Of a DNA stretch of 64,000 bases, positions 1 to 13,735 are shown in pieces. Where the stretch lies: assembly GCA_012295275.1 (NCBI GenBank), contig CM022665.1, positions 11,226,476-11,290,475 on the forward strand, read 5' to 3'. Numbering within the stretch: the stretch's first letter is position 1; each line of letters begins with the position of its first letter. The translations under genes and the position numbers were made by a program. Origin of the DNA: Chrysomallon squamiferum. Taxonomy: Eukaryota > Mollusca > Gastropoda > Neomphalida > Peltospiridae. The notes under the pieces are model-generated. The model ran no database searches and had not been told where the DNA came from. It saw only the letters and a program-made list of their open reading frames with translations.

Positions 1-150
1 TAAGTAAATAAAAATAAAAATGAACAAATGAATAAAATAAAATAAAATAAAATTATAATTTAAGAAGAAATAGTTTAAATGTATTTTTTACTTCCTAGCC
101 TGAGTTTGTTCTGGCAGAGAACAGCCAGGATATTTGTATAAATTTCTGTG

Positions 151-770
151 CCAGAAATAGGTCTATGATCATGGCAACGATTCTGGCTAATAATGATTTT
201 TTTTAATAATAATTTTGGCTTTACATTCCTTTAGATCGGTCATTTTCGAGTTCGCTAATTGTTCTTTTAAAGAATGTTGTTTCAATTTCTAAGTATTAAA
301 AATATACAAATACAAATTATTTAATTAAATGTATTGTGGCTATAATTATTAAACTCCTGTATGATGAGGATAGAAAACATCAACCAAAGATATTACTTAA
401 TCAAAAAAAAAAAAAAAAAAAAAAACCAAAACCCCATCCATTCGGTTTTAGATTAAAAATATGATAATTAATAATGAAATATTAAACGTGAAATAACTGA
501 TTATTATTATTTTTTTTTTTTTTTTTTTTCACCTGTTTATCACGTTACGTCATGATTCAGGGATTCAAACATGTCCGAAGATTTCCGAATCGGGGATTTA
601 TGATTGGAATCTCAGGTTTTTGCTTGTAGCGTGAACATGTACGACTGCATGGTACTTTTTATGGTACCAACGAGCTCGAAAATGACCGATTTAAAGGAAT
701 GTACAGCCAAAATTTGTATTGACTGTATAGCCGGAAGATTAGGCAAACAAAAACAGACTTATTTCTAGGA
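151..770. repeat. Foldback (inverted) repeat upstream of MECR
   Basis: Positions 151-254 and 671-770 are imperfect reverse complements separated by about 415 bp. The best-matching part is about 38 bp (217-254 against 671-709), including the run CCTTTAGATCGGTCATTTTC and its complement with a few mismatches. Weaker similarity extends to about 100 bp. It may be two opposed copies of one short element or a foldback/MITE-like element. No coding capacity is visible between the arms. The rest of 1-1,541 is AT-rich, with poly-A at 402-424, poly-T at 510-530 and (TTA)n near 855-892. Confidence 0.6.
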
Positions 771-852
771 AAGAACCAGCCATATGCATACCCGTCCGTC
801 TGAACTGATACTCGGTCTTCTAACTTCCAAGTTATGCTGTATTATTTTTATT

Positions 853-893
<41 letters not shown>

Positions 894-1541
894 ATAAAGA
901 AAGAGAGCAAAAAAGTTTAGTTTAAAAATATCTGGGCACAGACATTTTTTTCGTAGTGACGTCATCGGTACGGGGGTAACTGATTTGCTCTAAAATTCTT
1001 TTAGTGGTATCTGAAAAACCAAAACAAAACTTTCACCAGCCATACAAGGAAATAATAATAATAATTTAATATTATTAATATATACAAATATATATATATA
1101 AAAATCGGTAGGCGTACCTGCCAGAATAATCAAAAACGACATTTGGATAATGTATGAAAACGATGCTAACTAATATTTAAATAAATAAATAAAATAAAAT
1201 AATAAATAAATAACCTTGCATCTCACATTTAATATTTCATTATTAGTTATGATTATATTTTTAATCGGAAATTTAATGAAATTTTAGTGATTTTAATCAT
1301 TCCTTTCGTAGATGTTTTCTATTCTCGTCTTTATAAGAGTTTAATAATTATACATTTAAATGCAATTAAATTATTTTTACCTGTAAATGTTTAATATTTA
1401 GAATCAAACCTGTATGAGAGATCAAAAATTACTTTGGCTGCCATTTAATAAATACTTCAAAATTTTATTTCATCCTCGTTCTTCCGATACAGCCGATAAT
1501 AAGCCCGAATAGCGTTTTAGTAAGTAGGACACCACAACAAA

Positions 1542-2672
1542 ATGGCTGCTTGTCGGGTGTTGTTTACAACGAAGTTACTTCGTTATGGTTTTGTTACATC
1601 TTCCAAATGCAGCTTTGTCACTCGCTTATGTCATCAGACATCGAAAGCAGCATCACTGGAGATCATATACAACACATATGGTGACCCTAGAGAAGTTCTT
1701 GAATGTAAAGTTGCCGATATTCCGAACTCCATAGGACCGGACGAAGTGCTTGTCAAAATGTTAATGGCCCCGATCAACCCTTCAGATATAAATATGGTGG
1801 AGGGTACATACTTTATTCGCCCTCCTCTGCCCGCAGTTGTTGGCAACGAAGGAGTAGGTGAGGTTGTTGACAAAGGTCCAAATGTATCTACGCTTGATAT
1901 AGGCGATTGGATAATTCCACGTGACAGCGGTTTCGGAACTTGGAGGACATACGCGTTACCGAAATCATCGGATGTAATAAAGATAACAAAAGACATCCCT
2001 CCGGTTTCTGTAGCAACAATTTCTGTAAACCCCTGTTCAGCATACAGAATGCTAAAGGACTATGTCAATTTACAACCAGGCGACTATATAATTCAAAACG
2101 GTGCAAACAGTTCAGTTGGACAGTGTGTAATCCAACTAGCAAAGCATTGGGGTCTTAAAAGCATAAACGTCGTGAGGAACAGAAATGAAATTGAAAAACT
2201 CATGTCATATTTAAAAAACATTGGTGCAGATCACGTTGTAACTGAAGAATTTTGCAGAACACCTGAAATGAAAGAACTAATAAAATCATTGCCAAATCCT
2301 CCAAAACTGGCACTAAATTGTGTTGGTGGCAAAAGTTCTTCAGAACTACTGAGATGTTTAGCTCATGGTGGAACCATGGTAACGTATGGGGGAATGTCAA
2401 AACAGCCAGTTATTATACCAACTGGAACTTTGATCTTCAAAGAAGTACGTTTAGCCGGGTATTGGAACACTCAATGGAATAAAAACAATTCTGACAACGA
2501 AGAAAGAAAGAAAATGGTTAACGATTTATGTGACTTAATACGGACAAAGAAATTTGTATCTCCTCGCTATGAGTTTGTCTACATTTCTCAGTACCAAAAA
2601 GCTGTAAAAACTGCAATGGAAGGTTTCAAAAATGATAAACAAATCCTTGTGATGGACGAAACTTTGATTTGA
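1542..2672 (+). CDS. MECR: Mitochondrial enoyl-[acyl-carrier-protein]/trans-2-enoyl-CoA reductase, intronless
   Basis: A 376-residue product, close to the length of vertebrate MECR. The family performs the last, NADPH-dependent step of mitochondrial fatty-acid synthesis, reducing trans-2-enoyl-ACP for lipoic acid and acyl-ACP supply. The N-terminus (about residues 1-35) is basic, rich in Ser/Thr and poor in acidic residues, as expected for a matrix-targeting peptide. The catalytic domain has INMVEGTY with the expected active-site Tyr90, followed by PAVVGNEGVG. The nucleotide-binding domain has QNGANSSVGQ (185-194), and VVRNR (210-214) matches the segment that holds the NADPH 2'-phosphate. The ATG is the first in an open frame and is followed by the targeting peptide. 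The whole reading frame is a single exon, whereas vertebrate MECR is split into many exons, so this may be a retrocopy that is still intact. SPAG17 follows on the same strand. Confidence 0.95.
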   Translation: MAACRVLFTTKLLRYGFVTSSKCSFVTRLCHQTSKAASLEIIYNTYGDPREVLECKVADIPNSIGPDEVLVKMLMAPINPSDINMVEGTYFIRPPLPAVVGNEGVGEVVDKGPNVSTLDIGDWIIPRDSGFGTWRTYALPKSSDVIKITKDIPPVSVATISVNPCSAYRMLKDYVNLQPGDYIIQNGANSSVGQCVIQLAKHWGLKSINVVRNRNEIEKLMSYLKNIGADHVVTEEFCRTPEMKELIKSLPNPPKLALNCVGGKSSSELLRCLAHGGTMVTYGGMSKQPVIIPTGTLIFKEVRLAGYWNTQWNKNNSDNEERKKMVNDLCDLIRTKKFVSPRYEFVYISQYQKAVKTAMEGFKNDKQILVMDETLI

Positions 2673-2703
2673 TTATGAATGGTTGTTGCCAAGCTGTTTA
2701 GTT

Positions 2704-2709
2704 AATAAA
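2704..2709 (+). terminator. MECR poly(A) signal
   Basis: AATAAA lies 31 bp after the MECR stop codon. It gives a very short 3'UTR if used. Confidence 0.5.
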
Positions 2710-4260
2710 AACTGTTCCATGCATGCATTCATAGACCGTTTGTTGAATTTATCATTATTATTTATTTTTAAAAGCAATAAAATAATAATAATTATTATTA
2801 TTATTTGCCAATTGATAAAATTATAGTCATAATCCCATAGATATTTTAATTTTGTTATACATTATACAGAACGCAAAACACAGAAACACACATAATTATA
2901 CGCACTTTCTCCCACAAGAGTAATTTTAAATTATAAAGTGAAATAAAGCAATTTTTGTTAAGCCAATTATAGTAAATACAGGTCTGCAGCAACATTTAAA
3001 ACTGATTTTGTTGTATGAACGTAATTAGAAAAAATAAAATGATTGTTAATTCCATAATGTGCTTTTAGATTAGTTAATCTAATTAAATTTAAACTCAGAT
3101 GTAATTCGGTATTATGAAAACTGAATACCATGGTATTATCAACAATCTGCCTATGACCTTATTTTATAATATGGTCAAAAGCTGTTGCCAATATCTCTGG
3201 TTTGATGAATTCTTGGTCTTCGTCCACGCAGAGATTCACATTATTGTAATATGTATTATTTTCAGTAATATTATTAACAAGGTTAAAAGCCACGCTCTCC
3301 AAATACCTTAAAGCTTGCTCCTGCAAATGGCTACTGTTTTATCTTATTGTTTTAAGTTCCACATTTCTGTCTCACGAAATTATACGTCTTTTGTCGAAAA
3401 TAGATTAAGTTGCGCGCTGCTGCAACATTATTCTTTTCATACGATAATATTATGTCATCTAACCAGATACGTAACATACATAAATGAACATAAATTATGC
3501 AAGCTCGTTGAAGCTGATTAACCATGCAAAGACGTTAGACAGCCGTATTTGAAGTGATGAACAACGTCGGCATGGTGGAAACCACTGACATGGACACTGC
3601 CAACAGTGATAATCACCGTCATTACAGTCCCAACCAATGTCATAATGACACACACACACACACACATCACTTTTATTTACATATATAAAAGATCAAAAAA
3701 AAAAAAAAAAAAAAAGAAAGAAATTGTGCAGTGGTTTGTTTTATTATTTAAAGTATTACACCAACAGCAACGACAAAACATAGTCTGAATCCTTGTAAAA
3801 TACATTTTAGTTATTTACGGAATAAGAGCAGGTACCTTTGAAACAGTTTACATAAAATTTAAATGAAAGTATTGTTCTTTCATTTGTTAAACCTTTCATT
3901 GTTGCATTAATATCTCCTGGTGTTTTTAGGTAAATAGTTTAGTGATATTCTGATTCTGCTGATACTTGAGTTTTTTACGAAAGCCTGTTAATCATTGGTT
4001 CTTGTGTTTAATCAAATCAAGCAACGGTAAATTGGAATGCATTTATAGAAAATAGCAGGCGCACGTGGACGACGCAATTTAGAACCAATCGGTACCTTTC
4101 GGAGAATGATTTTTACATTAAAAAACAAATAGAGGCACAAGTGTAGAAATATAATATAACAATTTCAAGTCTGTTCATACAGCTTTGTAAAAAAAAAAAA
4201 AAAAAAAAAAATTACAGCAAATAAAGGTTTATGCCGGAAAAGGAAGTTATGTCCTGCCCA
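2710..4260. other. MECR-SPAG17 intergenic spacer
   Basis: AT-rich spacer with no coding sequence I can support. It holds (CA)n at about 3650-3666, poly-A at 3696-3715 and a poly-A run at 4190-4210. A CACGTG hexamer lies near 4063. Confidence 0.6.
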
Positions 4261-4267
4261 TGCGCGT

Positions 4268-4280
4268 TTTGCCTAGCAAC
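4268..4280 (+). promoter_or_regulatory. X-box-like RFX site in the SPAG17 promoter
   Basis: TTTGCCTAGCAAC is an imperfect palindrome fitting the RFX X-box (two half-sites like GTTGCC and GGCAAC around a 2-bp centre). One half-site deviates at its first base. It sits about 90 bp before the SPAG17 ATG. Motile-cilium genes are commonly driven by RFX (with FOXJ1) through X-boxes close to the start site. Confidence 0.65.
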
Positions 4281-4369
4281 ATTATAAACAAAATGGCTCT
4301 ATATGTTGTCAAAGTTTGTATTTATACTGTCCAGTAGAGCATTTTTAGAAACGATAGGAAATTGCTAAA

Positions 4370-7300
4370 ATGGCAAAATCTACAAAACGCGTTAGAAGCG
4401 GACACCCAACTATTCAAAAGTGGGAACAAGCCCTGTTAGCGGCCGCTTTTGATGAAGTAAGTCCACGAAACAGAAATAAAAGCGATAATAATTAAGAAAA
4501 GAAAGTTAAATAAACATAATCTATTATTATTAAGTATTAAAATAAACTTCGAAAAAAGAGACACATTTAACAAAAAGTAGCTATTATATTTAAAATACTG
4601 TGTAATCTGAAATAAACTAATCAGAATATAATTTGAACAATAATTTTCATTGTCTTATGTGTGTATGTGTGTGCGTGTGCGTGCTCATAACATTTTAAAA
4701 ACTTCAAATATGCATATAGCTTTGTTTTTGTTTCAGGATAAATGGAAGTCCAATATAACATTTCTTGTTGGAAATCAACCAGAAGACTATGTCCATATAA
4801 AAGCCTTAAGTGCTTCTGTAGCAAGTGGCATCAGAAAATTATTCAGTGTTATTTCTCAGGAAGAACTGTACAAGGAGGTTATTTCTTTTATATAATAATA
4901 ATAATAAATTTAATATATTGCATACAAGAATTCAAAAATTAAATTTTAGGTTTTAATAAATTTATAATTAATTGGTTCTTATGTAAAAATTCTCATTAAG
5001 CTAAGCTTGCAAGCAAAATAAGTTTTGATCAAAGAAAATTTGTGATAAATAATTTGGAAATACTACTGTGGTGATTACTACATGTAGACTGTCAGTTTAC
5101 TTATAATATTTTGATAGCAGATATATTAATGAAATGTTAATTATACTAGTAAAACCACTGGAACAATTAATACATTGTTGGGAGTTTCATTGTTAGTTTT
5201 AGTGATAATTATAACCTGATATTCGCTTTCAGGTTAATGAAATTGGGAATCCTAAGCTTAAGAAATCAAAAGATGTTCCTCCCCATTATGAGGTGTGTGA
5301 GGCATGCAAGTTGTATCTTGACCTGAATGAAGACATTCCACTGACACTACAAGCTCGGCTAATTAAATACAAGCTGTTAAGTATCAAAGCAGCAGATCTC
5401 AAAAGAAGAGATGCAGAAAAGAAAGTAAGTGATTGGAAAACACTGGCACTAAAGGTGAAATTTAAAATGCAGCTTTATAAAGTTTGTTATATACTTTACT
5501 GATATACAGTCAAACAGTTTAAATACTTTTTGTATATTTCTAAATGATTGTTTTCATTGTGACTGTTGCTAATAACAAAGCACAATATGGAGTTAGCATG
5601 GAGGGTGAACATTTTACCTATACTTTGATATCATTTTCTTTTTGGAGAAATAAAAATATTTTTTTATTTATTTATTTATTCATTCATTTATTTATTTATT
5701 TAATGACACCCAATAACAAAAAAAAAATCAGTTATTGGGTGTTGAATTATAAGAAAGTCTTTGTTGAATGTGAGTTGACAACTTGCAAAAATTTACTCTC
5801 TCTGTCGTGTTATTTGCTTCTGTTTATCTGAAATGACATAACAATACATTAAATATATCATTCATTTGTCATTCCTTATCATAAGTAAATATTGACCACC
5901 ATTTAATAAATGTATTGCTTTCTTTAACAAGTATTAATAATGAAATAATTAAATCTGCAGCTGTTAGAACAAAATGCTCAAAAACGACAGGTAAGCTGAC
6001 AAATAAGTTTCAGGGAATTGGTTGTTTTGTGTGGCTTAGCAATAACATTCAGTTAGACAATCCTTAAGCAGTAAATTTATTTAGGGAATTTTCTGTTTAA
6101 AAACATTATGCTTAGTGATTTTTTGTTTGTTTTTTTATTGTCACCAAGACTATCCTGTATCCAGATAAATGAATGCTACAGAATCCATAATGATTTCTTA
6201 TGGAAATGCTAGCGAGTTGTAATACATAAATGTCATTTTCTCATTTAAAACATGTATTTTGAAACACTAACCTCAAAAAATATTATTTTGAAATACTGTT
6301 TGGCTTTACTAATCATAAAAGGCAATAAACGTAAGAAATCTAAATATGAACTGTGAAATCAGGTTATGATAATAAATGAAAATATTCTTCTTTCTAAATT
6401 AGAGTCTAATTAGATTTCTTTTGTATGTTTGTTAATGTTATTTTTTGAAAATTATTTGTTGTTTTGTTTTTCATGTTTTTAAAACTCCATTTTTGTTTTG
6501 AAAAACATACAAAAGAAAAACATTTTAATGAAATGAAAAACCACACAGTAAAACAACTCTCTGAAATGCTGCAGTTATTGTTGATCAGTTGTTTTGAAAG
6601 TTTACATTTTTATGATTTTATTATTTTTAAAAGAACTCTTTGTATTTATAAAAGTATAATGATTTAACTGTCTCTGACATTTAAATAAAACAAATTTTCA
6701 GTAAGTGAAAAACAGTTCTCACATGAAATATTTTCTCTTTTGAGTGCATTTATTCAATTATTATTTTAATAGTCATCATTTAAAGCATACTTGTTATTGT
6801 TTATATAAAGACTTTGGTTTCAGAATTATTTAATTTATTAACAGTAGTATTTGTAAATAATATTATTATATATATATATCTTTACATATGAAAGTGTTGA
6901 GTGAAAATAATCATATCGCTGCTTTGAAACTAATTACCTAAAAATACAGGAATGATGTTTATTATATTAGGGTCATACATATCTCCCATTATAATAAAAT
7001 AAACAATTTTGTCACAGTGAATTACAAAATAAAGATGTTTAGAAATATAAATTTTCATTATTGTGTCTACCAATGTACTACTATTCATTCATTTCATTTC
7101 TTTAATTAAAATTCATTCAATGCTCTTTCCTGGTAAGTATAATGCAGACAAGAAGCTGAATGGTATTTGTAAAACTAAATATAAGATAGATTCATATATA
7201 AATGTTTATGCTTTAGTTAATACAGTGTTTCTTTGATTATACTGAATATAAATTTAATTGAAATCTACAATTTAGTGAGATCTCAATAACACTTAATATT

Positions 7301-7585
7301 TTTCAGTGAAAATTATTTGCATTTCCATTAACTCAGTTCATTGTTTGTTGTTTTTCATTGTTTATATGAATGCTGTTTTGTTTTAGTTCTGTGATCTAGA
7401 TGATCATTTGTTTTTTTAGGCATCAGTTGACAAAGATAAAGTTACTAAAGGAAAGGATAAAAAAGATGCTCGTTCAAAGTCCCCAGGCAAAAAAGGTGGC
7501 CGGAAGACACCAGAGACTCAAACTGTCAAGGAAGGGAGCAAACTGAAAAAGAGAGGAGAAGAGGATGACAGTAACAAATACATTG
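4370..7585 (+). CDS. SPAG17: SPAG17 exons 1-4: N-terminal segment
   Basis: Encodes residues 1-195. Exon 1 starts [11 protein letters not shown] and continues to [12 protein letters not shown]. Exon 2 holds the conserved [10 protein letters not shown] stretch and a [19 protein letters not shown] helix-like segment. Exon 3 ends in a basic RRDAEKK run. Exon 4 is a lysine-rich linker ending [14 protein letters not shown], which leads into the conserved acidic YIDDEPDDG motif across the splice. The start was chosen because it is in frame, gives the conserved IQKWEQ context and follows the X-box by 90 bp. Intron 3 (about 2 kb) shows only AT-rich sequence and (TTTA)n at about 5658-5702. Confidence 0.9.
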
Positions 7586-9865
7586 GTAAACATTAGTAAA
7601 TTTATTTATTGCTGTGAAGCAGGTCAATGCATTTCCCTGAGCAATAAATGGTTTCAGGATCATTCCTTTTTGGTTATTTTCTGTGCCAATCCCTTCAGTG
7701 CCCTTCACTAGTTTATCTCAGGCTGTTGTATGTGTTTTTTGCTACCTGTATAAAGGTTCTAATAAAATATGCCTTGTTTGTTAATTAATAATTGTAGTTT
7801 TTTATGGTAGTGAGTTTCATATTAAAAATAAAACACAACAACTAAAAAAAACCCCATTAAAATACAATATATAAAACAAAACTCCCCTAATCTTTGACAC
7901 CTAATATGTTTTGGAATATCTTTAAAAAATATTCAAATCGTTCATTCATTTAGAAACAAAATGTTTTTCAGAAATAATTATTACAGAGCATAGTCTACAT
8001 TCTATAGCCTTCATAATATAAATGAAAGCATTTGTTTATTAAAAAAGAAGCAAAAAAAAACCCCACAAAACCTTCCAGATATAACTGCTTAACAAAGACA
8101 ACTATTCTGTCAAATTATGATGTGCACTGGTTTTAGCAATGTAAAAATGTGAACTGATCTCAAATATCATTTTTAATATAAATTAAATTTACCATTGCTT
8201 TACTATATATATTTTTTTAAACAGATGATGAGCCTGATGATGGTGCTCAACATTACATTCTTATTTATGGCTTCAACAATCCAAATCTGTTTGCTCAGCT
8301 GGCCGATATCAACATTAATGTGGATGCCATCATCAAAGTGTTCTCACAAGATTACAATATTTTCAACACTCAAGAAGCTGAAGCCCAGGCTGTTGAAAAG
8401 GATGAAAAGACTCTTGGTAAGTCTGTTGGAGACAATAGCTTGATAATTAATGTAATTCAATTCAAATGTGTCTTATAGTATGTGATTTTAGATACAAGTG
8501 TAATATTCATCAAATGTGCCTGGATAATTAAATGTAACACTGGAATTTACTCTGAGTGATAATATAGTTATATATCTGTTACAAAAATGGAAAATAAATT
8601 TTACTTGTTGATTAAAATAAGTTAATTGGTCAGGTTTTTAAAATTAAATTATTATATTATTATTATTATACTTTACAGTTATTTTGACATTAAATTATAC
8701 CTTTTTAATTTTTAAAATATGGACAAATTATAATACATTTTGATAAATAATAATAATGATAATGATAACAATAATGATAAAGATAAAGATAATGTTAATA
8801 GTAATAGTAATAAAAATAATCATATTAATAATAACAACAACAACAAACAACATTAGCATCACCACCTACACCTCAGCAATAACAATAATAATATAATAAT
8901 TGCTTGTGAAGACCAGTCTCACTGGACAACCAAGAAAATTAAAAATAGTATTTTAACTATCTCTTTTCACTATAATATATTTTCAGCACTTGAAGAAGCT
9001 GCAAAAGAGGAGAAAAGGGCATTAAGCAAAGAACTGAAGAAGTTCTGGAAAGATGTTATTTTGTTATTACAGAGAAATGCAGACACTTCAAAACTACATG
9101 ACATTGCCCAGCTTGAATATGAAGTGAAATCACTGATTATACCTTCAAACATGGAGGACCCTGAGCAGAAAGTATGGCATAAATAATACAAGACTGGAAA
9201 ATATATAATTTTAATTGCAAAATAACTATATAAAGATGAAAAGAGAACAAAAAGCTCCCCAACAAAACAAAGATAATAAACAAACAAAAAGCCCCCCCTC
9301 CAAAAAAAAAACCCACAAAAAAGAAAGAAGAAATAAATAAATAAATTGATATTTTAATTTTAATTTTTTTTTGTATAATTTTATAATGTTATTTGTAATG
9401 TTATAGATTTAGTTTTTAAAGATTTTCTTTTGTTTATTAATATATTTGTGAAGTTAATTAATTAATTAATTTATATTATTTATTTATACATTTATATTTT
9501 TATTTCATTGTTTATATATATATATAAATTTAATTTTTTCACAATGCACTGTCATGGTTTTTTTTATTTTGTTATATTTATTTTTTCATACAGTGCCTTT
9601 TAATAAAATTCATGTGTATCTTTTAACTGTAAAGTTTCTATTGAAAACAAGTCACATAATATTTTAGTATAAAAACAATTGGATTATATAGTATTGTCAT
9701 TTACTTACTTCTTTTTTAAAAAGTAAATATATATTAAAAATTTAATAAATGCCTTTCATCTAGTATTTATTTTTAGAAATGATTTCCAGCCTGTTTAATG
9801 ATCATTAATAATAATAAATAATAATGATTATCATCATCATCATCATCATCATTGTTATTATTACA

Positions 9866-9908
<43 letters not shown>

Positions 9909-12900
9909 TTGTGTTAATTTTTCAGTTGAACTTTGGCAAAACTTTATTTGAGGACATTGCTGTGATGATTTATGACTTGATAGATGCACGACGCCTGTAT
10001 CGAACATATCTGGAAAATCTCAAACTCTATCATGTCCCATTAATTGAGTCACCAGTTGGTCAAGGTTAGCATCAAACTTTCCGTTTTTAAATGGGTTTTT
10101 TTTTTTTGTATGTTTGTTTAATAGTGTAATATTTTGTGATGGATCTGTTTAAAATGTGTGGTAAATATATATATTAAAATTATTTTTTTATTTTATTTTA
10201 TTTTATTTTATTTTATTTTATTTTATTTTTATTTCTTAATTTCTTATGTTTTATTTTTTTATTTTATGTTAATTAATTAAATTATTTATTAGTATATTGT
10301 GTTCAGTTTATTTATTTATTTCATTTTATTTATAATTTCATTTAAATTTTCATTCCTTTTATTTTGTTCAGATATTTTAGTCTTAATTTCAATTTTTTAT
10401 TATTTTTACAATGAATAGTATTATTTTAATCATTTATTTTAAATTCTGTTACTTTATTAATTATGTATCATTGATTGTGACACTTCACATGTGCCTGTCT
10501 ATCTTTGTATCTGTCACTGCTTATTTTTTATATTCATTATCATTACCAAAAAAATAGAAGCATTGATAGCAAACCATAACATGTGATTAGTTATCATGAA
10601 TGTTTGTGCATTTGCATGCATGTATGATTAACTGAGTGGATATATTCTTGATTTTGTGTTTGCAAGTGTGTGTGTGTGTGTGTGTGCATGTGTGTGTGCA
10701 TGTGTGTGTTGTGTATTTGTGTATATTTTGCATGTATATATGATTATATATATTTGTGTGATTAACTGAGTTGATATATACTTGATTTTGTGTTTGCAAG
10801 TATATGTATGTATATGTTTGTATGTGTGTGTATCTTTATGTGTATAAGAGTATGTATATATCTTGTCCATGTGTATATGTATTTTGTATATGTATGTTTG
10901 TGTTTATATATATATAGTCTACATATGTATGTTGTTTATGTATTTTGTGTGTGTGTGTGTATTTATGTACTTTCTGTGCTTACATATACATATATTTTAA
11001 GTGTATGTGTATGTTGTGTATTTATATATTTTGTATATGTTTGTATGTGTATATATGTAAGGGCCTTTGTATTCATCCGTTTATTCGTGATTTATTTTTC
11101 TAAAAAAACAGTGTGGCTTGCTAACATCCGTACCATTTCACCTGATTGGCGCATATTCAAAGCTAATTCGATTATTTCTTTAGCCATACAGGTTAAGCAA
11201 ATAATTAGTCTTTAAATTATTTTCATAAAGAAACACAATCTACAGGGACAGCAACACCACAGACAGCGCCAAACAATGTCCCACCAGCTGATGATACTCC
11301 ACAAGTGGACATGCGGTACTACAATGATCTGATGAACACAATTCCACAGGAAAGTGTCAGTGTCTCTCTTGTACTGTACTGCATGTTGGAACAGGTAATT
11401 TTAATTGAAAAAAAGAAAAAGAAAGACACCTGCACAATATTTAACTATTAATTTGTCCCAACTTTAGTGGAAAATAGCCCTTGTTGGTATTAGAAATTTA
11501 ATTAATGTATATTTGTGGCCTTGGTTTGTTTGTTGCATTGAGATAAATAATAGTCCAATGTTAATTAAGTTTTTGAAAAATCTAGAGTGGAGATATTGTT
11601 ACAGTTAGGTATTCAAATTTAAAAAAAAATAAAAAAAAAAAAAAATAAATAAAAACAAACCATCTTATAATTATGTGAACAAGTAACAATTTCATTTCAT
11701 TATGGTTATATTTTTACTTTTTTTTTTGATTTACTAATGTTAATGATTTTTCCTGTCTTTGTTAGATAAGTGCAACAGATGAAAATCGTGACCCTCCCAG
11801 TGAGATACCTCCCCCTCTCAGGACTGATGGTTTAAACAATGAACTGGCAACTCATCTTGGCAATGTGGCATTCAAACTTGCCCTCACAGATGAAGAACAT
11901 AAAGTAAAAACTTAAACTATTCATTAATTCAGTAGTTTTGTTATATGCCAAAATTTTATAATATTCATTTAAAAAATATGGGTTTCACTGCATGCTAAAA
12001 TATGAAAAAATTAGATGTTTATTCTCCTTCATTATCATCTTTATCATGAACAAACCATAATCATTTTGATATCATAAGTCATTGAAGTTTATGAATAAAC
12101 TTTCTGCAAAAAATATTTTGTAAACATTTGTAAAGGTTTTCAATGACTATTAATTTATAACAACTGTCAGGATCCTTTTAAATATTAAATTATTAATTAA
12201 GCTAAGAAAATTATTCTAAAATTTAAAATTGACTTACTTTTGTATTTTCTATTTATTTTTGTTGTAAGGTAAATATAATTATTCATTTGGCAGAAAACGC
12301 AATTTACATAACATCAACAAAAATTTTCATTATTATTATTTTTAAATCTTTTATTACAGATTCTGTCAAATGTTTTTGATCTTCCTGAGCTACCTCAAGA
12401 CTCTCCAAACCAGCCACTGATAATAAACCATCATGATGATGTTACAGTTCGAACCCACCATCTTCAACCAACATATGGGTTCAATGCTATGGATGTGGAG
12501 AAAGACATGTTAAAAAGACTGCCATTTGCCAGTCTGTGTGATCTGCCAAGACCCACATCAGTGGTTGCTAGAGAAAGAGCAGCAAGATTACAGGAACTCA
12601 TTCATTTTTGTGCCACCGAGACTCTGTCTAAATCAGGTACTTGTATTTTTTTGTTTTAATTGCCTGCTCCAACAAGAAGGTAATAGAAGCTTAATTAATT
12701 TTTAAAACAAGGTTCATGTTGCTGTTTGTGTTTGTACCATTGAGACATTATGAAATAACGTTATTTATCTTTTCTTTTTTTTCTTCTATAGTTTTGTTAA
12801 ACAAAGATGGCAAGAACATTATTTCACTTTAAATTAGACCCTTTTTTTCCTTTTTTTTTTTTGCTGCTTTTAAATATTTTTAATAGACATTCCCAAAAGT

Positions 12901-13632
12901 TTTACATACTTTTTTCATTAAGCAGACAAAAGCAAAATGCTACTTCATTTTACATTTAGGTTCTTGCTGTTATTTGTTTTTATATAGAAACATCATCAAA
13001 AACATTTTACTTACTTTGTTTTTAAGAAGCAAATACAATTACTTTATTTCATTATAAATTACTATATGTACACATTGCAAATTTAATTTATGTATAAATA
13101 CCTTACCCAAAAAGTTACTTGTTTTTTCTTTTGATATAAAAAAAAAAAAATTATTTAAGGAGATAGTATTTAAAATATTGATGTGTGAATCCATGGATGT
13201 TTGTTATGTAACTTCATCTATTTCATCATACACTGATACAGAATTTAAGAAACTGCTGTCTGAATCCTTAGTTCTTAATTGTGTTTTATATTTTCCTACA
13301 GAGATTGACAGAGCATTTAAACAGTTTGTGTTTGAATCCATGGATCTAAAAGTGACTGATCCAAATGGTTTCATCATGACCTTGGAAGGAGAAGGTTTGG
13401 AACATTCTGCAATTCCATGGGATGACCCATATCCATTCTTCAAAGGAATGATCCCAAAGCAAGACAAAAGTTTGTCACCTCATATTCCAACCTATTCTTA
13501 TCAATCAGTGGATCATTCTTCAGGTATTTCTTAATAATAATAATGGTATCAACAACAACAACAACAATAATGATGATAATAATAATAATAATAAGAAGAA
13601 CAACAAAAATAAAAGTAATAATGGTGACAATG

Positions 13633-13663
<31 letters not shown>

Positions 13664-13694
13664 CAACAACAAAAATAAAAGTAATAATGGTGAC

Positions 13695-13735
<41 letters not shown>

